Below are positions 45,507-54,807 of a stretch of 64,000 bases of DNA, one piece after another (the first letter of the stretch is position 1; every line of letters begins with the position of its first letter). Source of the DNA: DTU015 sp012837895 (GTDB lineage Bacteria; Bacillota; Sulfobacillia; Fermentithermobacillales; Fermentithermobacillaceae); contig JBMNKH010000001.1 of NCBI GenBank assembly GCA_050952085.1, positions 248,001-312,000 of the forward strand, written 5' to 3'. Made by a program: the position numbers and the translations under genes. The notes below the pieces were generated by a model that searched no databases, had not been told where the DNA came from, and worked only from the letters and a program-made list of their open reading frames with translations.

Positions 45507-45947
45507 GCGTCAACCTCCTAACATGTTACGGGGTAGAAAGCCGCTGTTCCTTATGGGAATATCAGCCTTGAAGATCATAGCTACAAGGAGGATACATGTC
45601 ATCAGGCAGAAAAGGCCTACCGAAACCCTTTTTTCATCGGTGTCAGGTACCCCGCTTGGTGTAGCACAGAACGCCTGTTGTCTGCCTATTTGGAGTATAG
45701 CACTTACCGTGTGAATCCCACAATCCAGGCCGGCCAAATGCCCATCCATAAAGCGCTGATAAGCGCGGTCAACCGGGGCTCCGCCTCATGGAACCACTTC
45801 CCCTTGCTTTCCGTCAGCAAATAACGTAGGACACGATAAACCGGGCTCAGGCACAGGTATTGACAAGGGGGTCTCCTACCGACGGAAACCGCGAAACCCA
45901 AAGGGCTCACGGGGCTCAAACGGATCACCACCCGGTTCCCGGCCGCT
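45507..45947. other. Intergenic region, no firm gene
   Basis: 441 nt. A 79-codon minus-strand frame (45510-45749) ends 3 nt before the macrodomain start and has one possible membrane helix (VGLFCLMTCILLVAMIF), but no ribosome site precedes it. The motif GGTGTCAGGTACC near 45640 resembles the GGTGCCAGGTAC at 49858. Upstream of 45948 the frame of the broken lipoprotein is open to a TGA at 45861 but has no start codon. Confidence 0.45.
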
Positions 45948-47490
45948 TTGCTGCTGGGGATACTGTTGGTGATGGCAGGCTGTTCCCCGCAAGAGACGAC
46001 GCCGGTTGTTATAGTCGAACCCCAACTAATTGTCGAAACCGCGGTCGAAGGCTTCATCGTAAACTCGGACCTCTCGGAACACTTGGTATCCCCCGACGGG
46101 TCGTACTTCCTGGCAGTGCGTAACGACGGCCTGGGAAGCTACCTTGGGGTTTTCCCGATTGACGTCGTTGATGAAGAGGCTTCGGGAGAAATCCCTGTAG
46201 AGTCAGTGAGCAGAGAATGGCTCTTGGCCTCATCGTTCAGCTACTGGCCCTTGGGATGGACATCCGATACTGAATTCGTGTACGCAAAGGTAGGATGGCA
46301 GCCCGCAGGGACACATAAAGGCGAAAGGGGCGTGGCTCTGGTAGTGGGCCGCTTTGACAGGAACTCGGGCACCGTGTCGGCAGACGAAGAAGCCTTCTTC
46401 GAGCTGCCCTACAGGGACTCTGTATTGCGGACACTGTTCCTCCCTGAGCGCAACCAAGTGTACCTCAACAACAACACGACCATATGGCGTTTCGACGTGG
46501 CCCAAAGGCAACTCGCCGTACTCAAGAGCGGCCTTCCCGACTACGTTTACAGACAGCCTGTCCCTTCACCCGACGGAAATTACTATGTCTACGAGCTCAA
46601 CGAAAAGGACAAGAGCGGGATTTTCATTTTCGACACGACCACTCTTGAAGAAAGGCCGCTTCTCCCCAACGGAGACACAATGAGCTTCTTCCCCGCCTGG
46701 TCGTATGACGGGAAGTACATCGCAGCATACACGAGTTCCCAGGAAGGAAGGAGCTACAGGTACCGCCTGGCATGACTACCGGCTGTTTGTAGGAGAAGAT
46801 ACGGCCCAGAGTATAGGCACGTCGATTACCGTAGTTGATACCGGAGGAAACCTGGTAGCTACCATCGGGGTCGAAGACAAGTACGTCCAAGACTTCCTGT
46901 GGTCCCATAATGACCATGCCATTGGTTTCGTGACATCCACAGAGGCGGAGTCTCACTCGCCTGACGATGAATGGCTTTACCGGCTAACCGTTTGCGACAG
47001 CGTGTGGATGGCCCGGATAGGCCAGGCATCCGGGACAGAGGCCACCATTCACCTAGGGAATATTCCAAACACAGGCGACAGTGAAATACCTCCCCACACC
47101 TTGCCGGTTACCTTTGGCGTCAAATCCCAAGGCGTGTATTGCCACGTGTATCGCAGCGGCATATGGTATTTCGGCCAAGGAGATGACCCTGCCCGATTGG
47201 TCGATGGCCGGTGGCCTGGCATGGAAGCCCAGACACCTCTTGTATACGGCAACTCGATCGTGGCACTCATCGACAGCGGCGAAAACAAGTCAGAGTTCTA
47301 CCTGTTTGATGGCGGAAACGCCACCAAGTTCGGAGAGTCAGACAGCTTCTGGACGTGGATTATAGCCCACACCGGAGAGAAGCTCATCTTGTACCGCGGC
47401 GTGACCGAAAGCGATGCACCAGTCGAGTATTGGCCGTATCCTGAAAATGGCAGGTTGGATGTGTATAATATGATAAAGCCCCAAGATTGA
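45948..47490 (+). pseudogene. Broken lipoprotein gene with WD40/TolB-like propeller sequence (frameshift)
   Basis: Two frames together encode one protein. The first (45948-46775) opens with a lipobox (LLGILLVMAGCSPQE) and shows propeller blades such as LVSPDGSYFLAVRNDGLGSY and SYDGKYIAAYTSSQEG. It stops at TGA 46773-46775. The next frame, one base ahead, carries on with DYRLFVGEDTAQSIGTS and WSHNDHAIGFVTSTEAE to 47490. A one-base gain (or two-base loss) near 46750-46775 explains the break. The front is also damaged: basic residues that belong to a signal peptide (KRITTRF) lie upstream of the only in-frame TTG, with no start codon or ribosome site. It is either a decayed gene, assembly errors or, less likely, programmed frameshifting. 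Confidence 0.7.
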
Positions 47491-47649
47491 AGTGCAGTGT
47501 TCACCGCCGGCCGGCCTTGTTTACGCCCAATGGCGAATCCAGTATTATAGATCCGGCGTCATAAGCTCCGGCCTTTCAAATTCATACAGTTGCTGGTCGC
47601 AGTTAAAGCTATCTCGCTTGCGATAGCGCACTTAGGAGGAATGACTCTG

Positions 47650-48615
47650 ATGAAGAGATCTATCTTGGGGTTCCTCACCCTGGCGGCCATAAGCGCTTAC
47701 TTGTACGTAACGGGTCTTATACAAAGCATATCCCTTGGTTCGCCTGCGGTAGTGCTCCTTGCAGTTGCAGTACTTCTCCTGGCGGTGGGGTATTTCCTGG
47801 AATGGCCGTCAGCCCAGAGCGCTGAAAACCCGTCTCTGGATGTTTCAGACTTGAAGATTTTCATCTCAGTGATTGCAGGCGCCGTGGCCAGCCACTGGCT
47901 CAGCGCAACCCTCGGACTGGGAGCGGTGTTAGGCGCCGGGATCGTAGGAGTGCTTGCAGCGCTGATCTTGCCTGGCCTGAGCGCCCCCATCTACTGTGGT
48001 GCCTTTTGCGGCATGGCTTCGACGAAGGTGCTGCCAAGTATAGCCCACCTCATACTCGGTTCAGCAATAGCCGGAATCATATTCGTGCTAGCCAAGGAAA
48101 CCATGAGCGGTTTCGGAGGAAAACTTGGCGCCACGGCAGCAGCAGGGTGTACCATAGCAGCCCTGGTAACAGGCAATAAAATGCTAGAAGCGCCGGTACC
48201 GGATTGGGCCACAGGCAAGTATATCGTGCCGGTAACAGTGGTTTCGGCGGTGGCAACGTACATCATCGGTACCAGGCTCAAACAAGGTGGCGTCATGGGA
48301 AGCGGTCTGACCAGTGTTGTAGGAGGGCTGATCCTGCCCGCCCTGTTCCCAGAGATTGGCTCTGCCCTAGCAGCGGCATGTGCGTGTGGCTCATATGCAG
48401 GTATGTCCAGCGACGCACGGATTCCCAACGAAGGATATATGGCAGTAGCCGGGGTGATTGCGGGACTCATGTTGATCTGGGGATCTCCGTGCATCGGCGG
48501 AATCGGCGGAAGGCTCGGTGCGACCGGGTTAGGCGGTGTCATTGCCACCTGGAGCGGGATCCAGTTGTCCAAGAAGATCCTGGCCAGGCAGTCTGAAGTT
48601 CAAACGGATGTCTGA
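47650..48615 (+). CDS. Polytopic membrane protein of unknown function
   Basis: 321 residues from ATG MKRSILGFLTLAAI; AGGAGG lies 10 nt upstream and only 1 nt from an earlier in-frame ATG. About nine or ten hydrophobic segments, rich in glycine and alanine, with two similar halves: ATLGLGAVLGAGIVGVLAAL and GSGLTSVVGGLILPALFP, each followed by a cysteine-containing turn (YCGAFCGMAS and ACACGSYAGMSSD). The internal duplication and repeated G-G-K/R-L-G-A-T (GGKLGATAAAG, GGRLGATGLGG) suggest a transporter- or channel-like inverted repeat fold. I know no named family for it. It follows the broken lipoprotein gene by 160 nt; both may once have been linked. Confidence 0.65.
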   Translation: MKRSILGFLTLAAISAYLYVTGLIQSISLGSPAVVLLAVAVLLLAVGYFLEWPSAQSAENPSLDVSDLKIFISVIAGAVASHWLSATLGLGAVLGAGIVGVLAALILPGLSAPIYCGAFCGMASTKVLPSIAHLILGSAIAGIIFVLAKETMSGFGGKLGATAAAGCTIAALVTGNKMLEAPVPDWATGKYIVPVTVVSAVATYIIGTRLKQGGVMGSGLTSVVGGLILPALFPEIGSALAAACACGSYAGMSSDARIPNEGYMAVAGVIAGLMLIWGSPCIGGIGGRLGATGLGGVIATWSGIQLSKKILARQSEVQTDV

Positions 48616-48880
48616 AAAAACGACAGTTTCTTAGCAAACCTGCCTTATTTTCACACACTTTCAGCAAAAAGCTGTATAGATTTCAAACGGCTGCATGAAA
48701 AAGCTACAGCTTTTCACGAACCTCGCTGGTTTTCATACAGGTTTCCAGAAAGCCGTAGGAAATTCATACACCTTCTCCAGATGCCTGCCTGAAAATCACA
48801 CGGCTGTCTAATAAGACTACAGTCTTCCGAAAGACCTGCCTGATTTCCAAACAGGTTTTTCAGAAGGCTGTATGAATTTC
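48613..48880. repeat. Array of alternating imperfect hairpin repeats, locus 2
   Basis: About 270 nt between the converging membrane protein and cysteine synthase genes. Units such as GGCTGCATGAAAAAGCTACA (near 48690) and TTTTCATACAGG (near 48731) alternate GCTGTA/TACAGC and AACCTG/CAGGTT inverted repeats exactly as at 33250-33735. No frame is supported. Confidence 0.75.
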
Positions 48881-48883
48881 AGC

Positions 48884-49819
48884 CTATTCCTTACACAAAG
48901 AAGTACTCAGATATTTGAGGCCGCCGTCTGGAATCAGGGTAACCACGGTATGTCCAGGGCCAAGCTCACGGGCAAGCTTCAAAGCGCCAAATACGTTGGT
49001 ACCGCTGGAGATGCCGCAGAAAATGCCCTCTTCCCTGGCAAGGCGACGGGCGCATTCAATGGCTTCATCATCTGTAACAAGAACCGCTTCATCTATTATT
49101 GAATCGTCAAGGATTCCAGGAAACATCCCATCGCCAATCCCTTCCTGGGCATGCACACCCTTGCAGGTTTCGTGGAATAACGACCCGTAATAGGGCTCAA
49201 CTGCAACCACTTTCACGCCAGGAACTGCCTCCTTGAGCAACTTTCCAACGCCGGCAAGGGTGCCGCCTGTACCTATCCCCGAGACGAAGGCGTCGAGCCT
49301 TCCGCCTGTCTGCCGGAGAATCTCCTTCGCAGTTGTCTCAACGTGCGCACGGGTGTTAGCTTCATTGTCAAATTGCCTTGTGAGAAACGCCTTGGGATTT
49401 GAGGCTGCAAACTCCTCAGCCATGTTCTTGGCAGTTTCGAAAGTCTCCTTCATATCCTTGCCTGCAGGCGTGAGGACTACCTCAGCACCGTAAGCTTCCA
49501 GGACTTTCTGACGTTCGCTGCTCATGGTCTCGGGCATGAACACGACTACCTTGTACCCCCTGACTGCCCCTATCATAGCCAGGGAAATCCCCTGGTTGCC
49601 GCTGCTTGCTTCCACAATTATTGAGTCAGGCCCCAGCAAGTTGGTTCGCTCAGCGTCAAGAATTATGCCCCACGCAGAACGGTCCTTCACACTTCCACTT
49701 GGATTTAGATATTCAAGTTTGACAAGTACCTCGGCGCTTTCAGTACCAGGCAGACGGTTTAGCCTGACCATGGGCGTATTCCCAATGGCGTCGAGTATGT
49801 TCTCAAGAATTCTTGCCAA
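48884..49819 (-). CDS. cysK: Cysteine synthase (O-acetylserine sulfhydrylase)
   Basis: 311 residues. The PLP lysine lies in YLNPSGSVKDRSAWGII, the substrate loop in VEASSGNQGISLAMIGAVRG, the phosphate-binding loop in SGIGTGGTLAGVGKLLKE and the C-terminal serine region in EGIFCGISSGTNV. The enzyme makes cysteine from O-acetylserine and sulfide in the cytosol. Starting at the TTG of MARILENILDAIGNTP gives 6 nt from GGAGGT; a TTG two codons earlier abuts that site. Paralogues with cystathionine-beta-synthase activity share these motifs. It lies downstream of the P-type ATPase on the same strand with a 168-nt gap holding an imperfect inverted repeat. Confidence 0.9.
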   Translation of the reverse strand: MARILENILDAIGNTPMVRLNRLPGTESAEVLVKLEYLNPSGSVKDRSAWGIILDAERTNLLGPDSIIVEASSGNQGISLAMIGAVRGYKVVVFMPETMSSERQKVLEAYGAEVVLTPAGKDMKETFETAKNMAEEFAASNPKAFLTRQFDNEANTRAHVETTAKEILRQTGGRLDAFVSGIGTGGTLAGVGKLLKEAVPGVKVVAVEPYYGSLFHETCKGVHAQEGIGDGMFPGILDDSIIDEAVLVTDDEAIECARRLAREEGIFCGISSGTNVFGALKLARELGPGHTVVTLIPDGGLKYLSTSLCKE

Positions 49820-49987
49820 TTTCAAACCTCCATGTTTTCTAAATGGTGTAACTTAATGGTGCCAGGTACAACCGTCTTATGCCCGGCAATCCCCTATATC
49901 TCACCGTACGGTATAGTCACTCCACATGTTACCTGGCCCGGTTAGAAACTCAAATGAACCTGCTGGATCGCGCGGTTCCCTGATGTG

Positions 49988-52843
49988 TTACCTTGCTACT
50001 AGCTTGCGCAGCTCATTCCCCAGGGCAGGAATAAGGCTGAACCCAAGCACTCTGAGCCAATCACCCAATGACAGGCCCGCGGTAGAAAACACCTGGTTTA
50101 GACCAGGGATTTGAACAACCGCTATGATGAGCAAGAACGAAATCAGTGTGCCAATGGTCATGACACGGTTGCTGAATACACCAATCCTGCCCAGGGTCAT
50201 CGTTTCCGACCTTCCTGTGTAAGCCCTGATAACTTCAGCAGTGGCCAGCGTGGCAAAAGCCAGGGTACGGGCATGTACCGGGTTTCCAGTGGCCTTCAGC
50301 CCATATAGGAATATTCCCAGCGTGGAAATTGCAATAAGCATCGCCTGTACAATCACAGTCACCAGTCTTTTCCGGGTAAGCAGAGGTTCATCAGGCGGCC
50401 TTGGTGGCTGTTTCATCGCATCAGCTTCACCCGGCTCAAACCCAAGTGCCAGCGCCGGAAGACTGTCGGTGACAAGGTTGAGCCACAAAATGTGTACAGG
50501 CCGGAGGATTACAGGTAGACGCAGGAGCATCGCCGCCGTAATCGTAAGGATTTCTCCCACGTTGCATGAAAGAAGATACACCACAAACTTGGCGATGTTA
50601 GAGTAGATGGTACGTCCTTCTTCAATCGCTCTTACAATGGTAGCGAAGTTATCATCTGCCAACACCATGTCAGAAGCTTCTTTAGCTACTTCTGTACCTA
50701 TAAGGCCCATGGCAATTCCGATATCCGCCCGCTTGAGCGCCGGGGCATCGTTCACCCCGTCTCCGGTCATGGCCACAACTTCTCCCCGCTTGCGAAATGC
50801 ACCCACAATGTCGACCTTGTGTTCAGGAGAGACCCTGCCATAGACCCCGGTTTGATCGAGTACCCTGTCCACTTCTTCCGGGTGGATCTTGGAGATGTCT
50901 GAGCCTGACATGGATTTTGTGTCCTCTTCTGCTATGCCAACCATCCTTGCGATAGACAGGGCAGTAATGGGGTTATCGCCTGTTATGAGTACAGGCCTTA
51001 CTCCCGCCCGTTTCGCTTTCGCCACAGCTTCGGCAGCTTCAGGCCTCGGAGGATCTATCATTCCCAGCAAGCCGGTTAAAATTAGGTCAGATTCAAGCGC
51101 CTGTTCATCTTCAACCAGGCGGTCAATAATCTTGTAAGCTATTGCTATAACCCTTATGCCGCGGGCAGCCATGAACGAATCAGCTCTTCTGAACCGCTCC
51201 ATGACTAGCCCAGTGGCTGGCTTCCGGGTTTTCTCCGATCGAGTTACAAGTTGAGTTACAAGCGATGCAACCCGGGCCTCATCTGGAGTTTCATTCCGGG
51301 CGTCATTCAGATCTTCGCCTGGAATCTGATTGCCGGGACCCTGCTCCGTTCCATCCCCGCCTATCAAAGCCGAACTGCACCTGGGCATGACGATCTCAGG
51401 AGCTCCTTTTACCCACACAAGATACCTTCCGTCTTGCATCTCGTGCACAGTAGTCATCCGTTTTCTGTCCGAGTCGAAAGGTATCTCAAAAACCCTTGGT
51501 AGCTCCTTGTCCAGACCGGCCTTATGTAAACCAGACTTCTCTGCAGCAACTACCAAGGCCACCTCAGTCGGATCTCCTGTGAAGTCCAGGCCGTCTTGAT
51601 CTCCTGAAGCCATTGCGTCATTGGCCATAGCTGCGCCGGCGAGTGAAATCGTCACCTGTTCCATACTTGAATCCCATGTGGTGACCGCCATGTCGCCCGA
51701 CCAGGAAGCGCCTGGCTCGTGTCCTCTTATCTCCTGTGCCAGGTTAGTCCCTTTCACCATTAGACGGTTGCCCGCAAAGGCTGCGACAACCACCATCTTG
51801 TTCTGGGTAATGGTGCCGGTCTTGTCAGTGCATATTACTGTGGTTGACCCCAGGGTCTCCACTGCAGGGAGCCTCCTGATGATGGCGTTGTGGGCTGCCA
51901 TACGCTTCACACCCATAGCCAGCACAACAGTGACTACAGCCGGGAGCCCTTCAGGGATTGCGGCGACTGCCAGACTGACAGCAACCATGAACATCTCCAT
52001 GACAGGCTCATTCCTGAGAACCCCTAACAAGAAAATGCCTGCACATATCGTAAGAACCGCTATTCCGAGAGTCTTGCCCAAGCTCTCCAGGTTTTTCTGA
52101 AGGGGGGTCTTTTCCCTGCTGATACTGTGGATGGCCCCGGCAATCTTTCCCATCTCCGTATTCATCCCTGTTGCAACCACTATGCCCCGGCCACGCCCTG
52201 CAGTGACAACAGTGCCTGAATAAGCCATGTTGGTCCTCTCAGCTAAGACGGTTTCCCCAGAAAGCACGGGGTCGGCAGACTTATCTACCGGAAGCGATTC
52301 GCCTGTAAGCGAAGATTCATTGCATGACAAGCTATGAGACTCCACAAGCCTTATGTCAGCCGGCACCTTATCGCCTGATTCCAGCAACACCAGATCTCCG
52401 GGGACAAGATCCCTGGCCGGTATTACAGACAGTTTGCCTTCGCGCATTACCTTTGCCATAGGCGCAGAAAGCTTCTCGAGAGACTTGAGCGCTTCTTCCG
52501 CTTTGCCCTCTTGTATCAAGCTGACGATTGAGTTGAGCACCACTATTGCGCCAATCACAGTCGCATCGACTATCTCGCCCAAGAAGGCTGATACTGCAGT
52601 TGCGCCAATCAATATGAGCACCAGGAAGTCAGCAAACTGCGCCAAGAATCCTCTTATGGGGCCTGGCCTTGGGGGTTCTTTGAGGGCATTCGGACCGTAC
52701 TGCTCCAGTCTTGTCTTAACTTCAGGCATTGAAAGGCCTTGCTGCTCTGAGACACCGAGGTGGAGCACAACATCTTTCCAAGACTGGGCGTGAGCTGTTT
52801 CCCGTAGTGCTTCCGAGGGTAACGGGTCTGGCAAATCCTTCAT
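49988..52843 (-). CDS. Cation-translocating P-type ATPase (calcium-ATPase type, P2)
   Basis: 951 residues. A cation-ATPase N-terminal domain (SWKDVVLHLGVSEQQGLSMP), actuator motif SLTGESLPV, phosphorylation motif ICTDKTGTITQNKMV, nucleotide-binding KGAPEIV and hinge MTGDGVNDAPALKRADIGIAMG are all intact, with about ten membrane helices. M4 has PEGLPAVVTVVLAMG and M6 NLVTDSLPALALGFEPGE, the N-x-x-T-D and P-E-G-L patterns of SERCA/PMR1-like calcium pumps. It would expel Ca2+ (or Mn2+) with ATP. The nucleotide-binding domain carries a low-complexity insert (EQGPGNQIPGEDLNDARNET). ATG with AAGGAG 8 nt upstream. Confidence 0.92.
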   Translation of the reverse strand: MKDLPDPLPSEALRETAHAQSWKDVVLHLGVSEQQGLSMPEVKTRLEQYGPNALKEPPRPGPIRGFLAQFADFLVLILIGATAVSAFLGEIVDATVIGAIVVLNSIVSLIQEGKAEEALKSLEKLSAPMAKVMREGKLSVIPARDLVPGDLVLLESGDKVPADIRLVESHSLSCNESSLTGESLPVDKSADPVLSGETVLAERTNMAYSGTVVTAGRGRGIVVATGMNTEMGKIAGAIHSISREKTPLQKNLESLGKTLGIAVLTICAGIFLLGVLRNEPVMEMFMVAVSLAVAAIPEGLPAVVTVVLAMGVKRMAAHNAIIRRLPAVETLGSTTVICTDKTGTITQNKMVVVAAFAGNRLMVKGTNLAQEIRGHEPGASWSGDMAVTTWDSSMEQVTISLAGAAMANDAMASGDQDGLDFTGDPTEVALVVAAEKSGLHKAGLDKELPRVFEIPFDSDRKRMTTVHEMQDGRYLVWVKGAPEIVMPRCSSALIGGDGTEQGPGNQIPGEDLNDARNETPDEARVASLVTQLVTRSEKTRKPATGLVMERFRRADSFMAARGIRVIAIAYKIIDRLVEDEQALESDLILTGLLGMIDPPRPEAAEAVAKAKRAGVRPVLITGDNPITALSIARMVGIAEEDTKSMSGSDISKIHPEEVDRVLDQTGVYGRVSPEHKVDIVGAFRKRGEVVAMTGDGVNDAPALKRADIGIAMGLIGTEVAKEASDMVLADDNFATIVRAIEEGRTIYSNIAKFVVYLLSCNVGEILTITAAMLLRLPVILRPVHILWLNLVTDSLPALALGFEPGEADAMKQPPRPPDEPLLTRKRLVTVIVQAMLIAISTLGIFLYGLKATGNPVHARTLAFATLATAEVIRAYTGRSETMTLGRIGVFSNRVMTIGTLISFLLIIAVVQIPGLNQVFSTAGLSLGDWLRVLGFSLIPALGNELRKLVAR

Positions 52844-53059
52844 CGACGAATCTCCTTAATACATGGATTATTCATAAAGCTTACAAGCTGACCTATATAG
52901 TATACATCTATCTGGGAAACTCAACCATCCAGGTAAACCGTGGTTCCTATATCGTATACGTTACACCCGGCATTGAGGTATTGACCCTGACTAAGGCCGG
53001 AGAGCTGTTTCCCAACCTGCGGGGACCCCGGGGCAAGTTAGCGCTTTTTCAGTGGTACT

Positions 53060-53647
53060 TCAAGACAGGCGCATCACTATGTAGATTAGGGGCATCTTAA
53101 CCCCTTGTATGGTCATTGTAGTTGAACCCTCTTCTGCAAACCCCATTTTCCTGTAAAAGCGCCTGGCCTTTTGGTTGCCTTCTTCAACAGTGGCCACCAC
53201 TACCTTTGGAATTGATCCTTTTTCGGCGGGACTGGGAAATCCGTCTCCGCTACACCTTTTCGCCACGGCTATAGCTTCGTCCAGCAACCGGCGTCCGGTA
53301 CCGAGCCGCTGGAACTTGGACATTACATACAACCTGTGAAGGTGCAAGACCTCGTCCTGGCGGCCCATATCGATATAACCCGCAGCCTCACCTGATATCT
53401 CTGCCAGAAGAAATATATCGTCCTCTATTGATTTCTTGAGGCTGGCCTGGGAATACGAATGTTCCAGCACCCGGGACTGGTCTTCCTCAGATATATAACC
53501 TGCGTAAGTATCTGCCCAAATGATCCTCGCCATGTCCTGAATAAGCCTGATGTCATCCAAGCTTGCCTGGCGAATCAGGATCTCACCAGACAATGCACCA
53601 GGTTCTGTTACACTCTTCAAGCTATCCGGGATTTCATCCCTCTTCAC
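53060..53647 (-). CDS. GNAT-family N-acetyltransferase
   Basis: 195 residues from a GTG start (VKRDEIPDSLKS), 8 nt after GGAGG; longer frames upstream lack such a site. The GNAT core is visible: ILIRQASLDDIRLIQDMARI, LHLHRLYVMSKFQRLGTGRR with the acetyl-CoA pyrophosphate loop (R/Q-x-x-G-x-G-R), and NQKARRFYRKMGFAEEG. Acceptor substrate is unknown. A 14-residue insertion (KRCSGDGFPSPAEK) separates the loop helix from the next strand, longer than usual. Single gene, divergent from the polysaccharide deacetylase. Confidence 0.85.
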   Translation of the reverse strand: MKRDEIPDSLKSVTEPGALSGEILIRQASLDDIRLIQDMARIIWADTYAGYISEEDQSRVLEHSYSQASLKKSIEDDIFLLAEISGEAAGYIDMGRQDEVLHLHRLYVMSKFQRLGTGRRLLDEAIAVAKRCSGDGFPSPAEKGSIPKVVVATVEEGNQKARRFYRKMGFAEEGSTTMTIQGVKMPLIYIVMRLS

Positions 53648-53800
53648 AATACCGCCTCCCATCTGCGTGAATCCTATCCGCCCGCGCTTCACTCTATGTG
53701 CTCTAACAGTAATTGAGAATACTGCCCGGATCAAGCGCAATTGCGACTCTTACATACATTCCTGCAATATTTCACAACATAGATCCGGGGTGGAAGATCA

Positions 53801-54613
53801 ATGGGACATACAGCGGGAAGTGCAAGAAAGGGCATTGCATATATCATCCTTGCATTGTCTATTCTCTCACTGGCATACCTGGCAAGCCCTGGTTTCAGGA
53901 TAAAGCAGCAGGGGACGCCTCCGGAGCTGGCAGGCGGGCTTGAGCGGGACAACAGGATGTTGGGAGAAGCAGACTTGGAGCGGCTGTTTCCTGAAATAGT
54001 ACTCAGAGCCGGGAAAGGGAACGAAAAACTGATCGCACTCACCTTCGACGATGGCCCGGACGACATCTACACGCCTGCCGTACTTGATGTACTCAAAGAG
54101 AAGCAGGTGCGTGCAACTTTCTTCCTGATCGGGAACAGAATAGAGCATTTCCCGGAGGTCACACGCAGAATCGTAGAAGAAGGACACCTGATAGGCAACC
54201 ACACCTACTCCCACCCTAACACAGGCAAACCGTTAGGCGAACAACTCAGGACCGAACTTGAGCGGACAGAAGCAGCTCTTGCAGCGTTCAACGTGAGCCC
54301 GTCATATCTTTTCCGGCCCCCTTACGGCGCATTGACAGCGCCGGCAGCCGTTGAAGTGGCCAATATGGGTTACCGCCTCGCTCTATGGTCAATCGATTCG
54401 CTAGACTGGAGAGGCCTCACAAAAGAAGAAGTGCTCAACAACGTCATTCCCCAGATAGCCCCGGGACGCGTGATCCTCCAGCATAGCGCCGGAGGGCCAG
54501 GGGAAGACTTGTCAGGTTCAGTGCTCGCCCTACCGGAGATAATCGACCATCTTAAGCAGCAAGGATACACCTTTGTGTCCATGGATGAGCTGTTTCCGGT
54601 TCCGGCTCAGTGA
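53801..54613 (+). CDS. Polysaccharide deacetylase (NodB homology, CE4)
   Basis: 270 residues. One N-terminal membrane helix (GIAYIILALSILSLAYLAS) anchors or exports it. The NodB domain has ALTFDDGPDDIYTPAVLDVL (catalytic Asp and metal Asp), GNHTYSHPN (metal His pair), FRPPYGALT, SIDSLDWRGL and a C-terminal ILQHSAGG. Such enzymes remove N-acetyl groups from peptidoglycan or other beta-1,4-linked sugars using a zinc-like metal; the PdaA/PdaB-type group is usual in Bacillota. GTGGAAG ribosome site. The cell-wall role matches the NamZ-like gene elsewhere in the window, though not linked. Confidence 0.9.
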   Translation: MGHTAGSARKGIAYIILALSILSLAYLASPGFRIKQQGTPPELAGGLERDNRMLGEADLERLFPEIVLRAGKGNEKLIALTFDDGPDDIYTPAVLDVLKEKQVRATFFLIGNRIEHFPEVTRRIVEEGHLIGNHTYSHPNTGKPLGEQLRTELERTEAALAAFNVSPSYLFRPPYGALTAPAAVEVANMGYRLALWSIDSLDWRGLTKEEVLNNVIPQIAPGRVILQHSAGGPGEDLSGSVLALPEIIDHLKQQGYTFVSMDELFPVPAQ

Positions 54614-54807
54614 TGGCACTCGTTCACCCGCAGCATAGCACCTTGAGCTAACTCCAGGTCAAGGGGATCTTGGAATTTTCCTCCAGGTTCGCAATGACAG
54701 GTGAATCTGTTTCTCATAAAGGAAATGCCTGTCCCCAAATCGAAATACCAGTACTTGATGCCCTAGCTTTTTGCCGGCATACCTAATCCAATCAAAGGAG
54801 TGGTCAC

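Noticed and set aside
45510..45749. 79-codon minus-strand frame with one hydrophobic segment
   Set aside because: No ribosome site before any start codon and no family; it only covers the leader of the macrodomain gene. Kept as a remote possibility.
49962..49985. T-box-like GGGAACCGCG on the minus strand upstream of cysK
   Set aside because: The consensus GGGTGGNACCGCG is not matched (TGG missing), it lies at the start rather than the end of the gap after the P-ATPase stop, and no specifier stem fits in the available space.
52850..53100. Plus-strand frame encoding IVYIYLGNSTIQVNRGSY between the P-ATPase and GNAT genes
   Set aside because: No start codon with a ribosome site in the intergenic part and the frame runs into the antisense of both neighbours; may be a remnant but cannot be supported.
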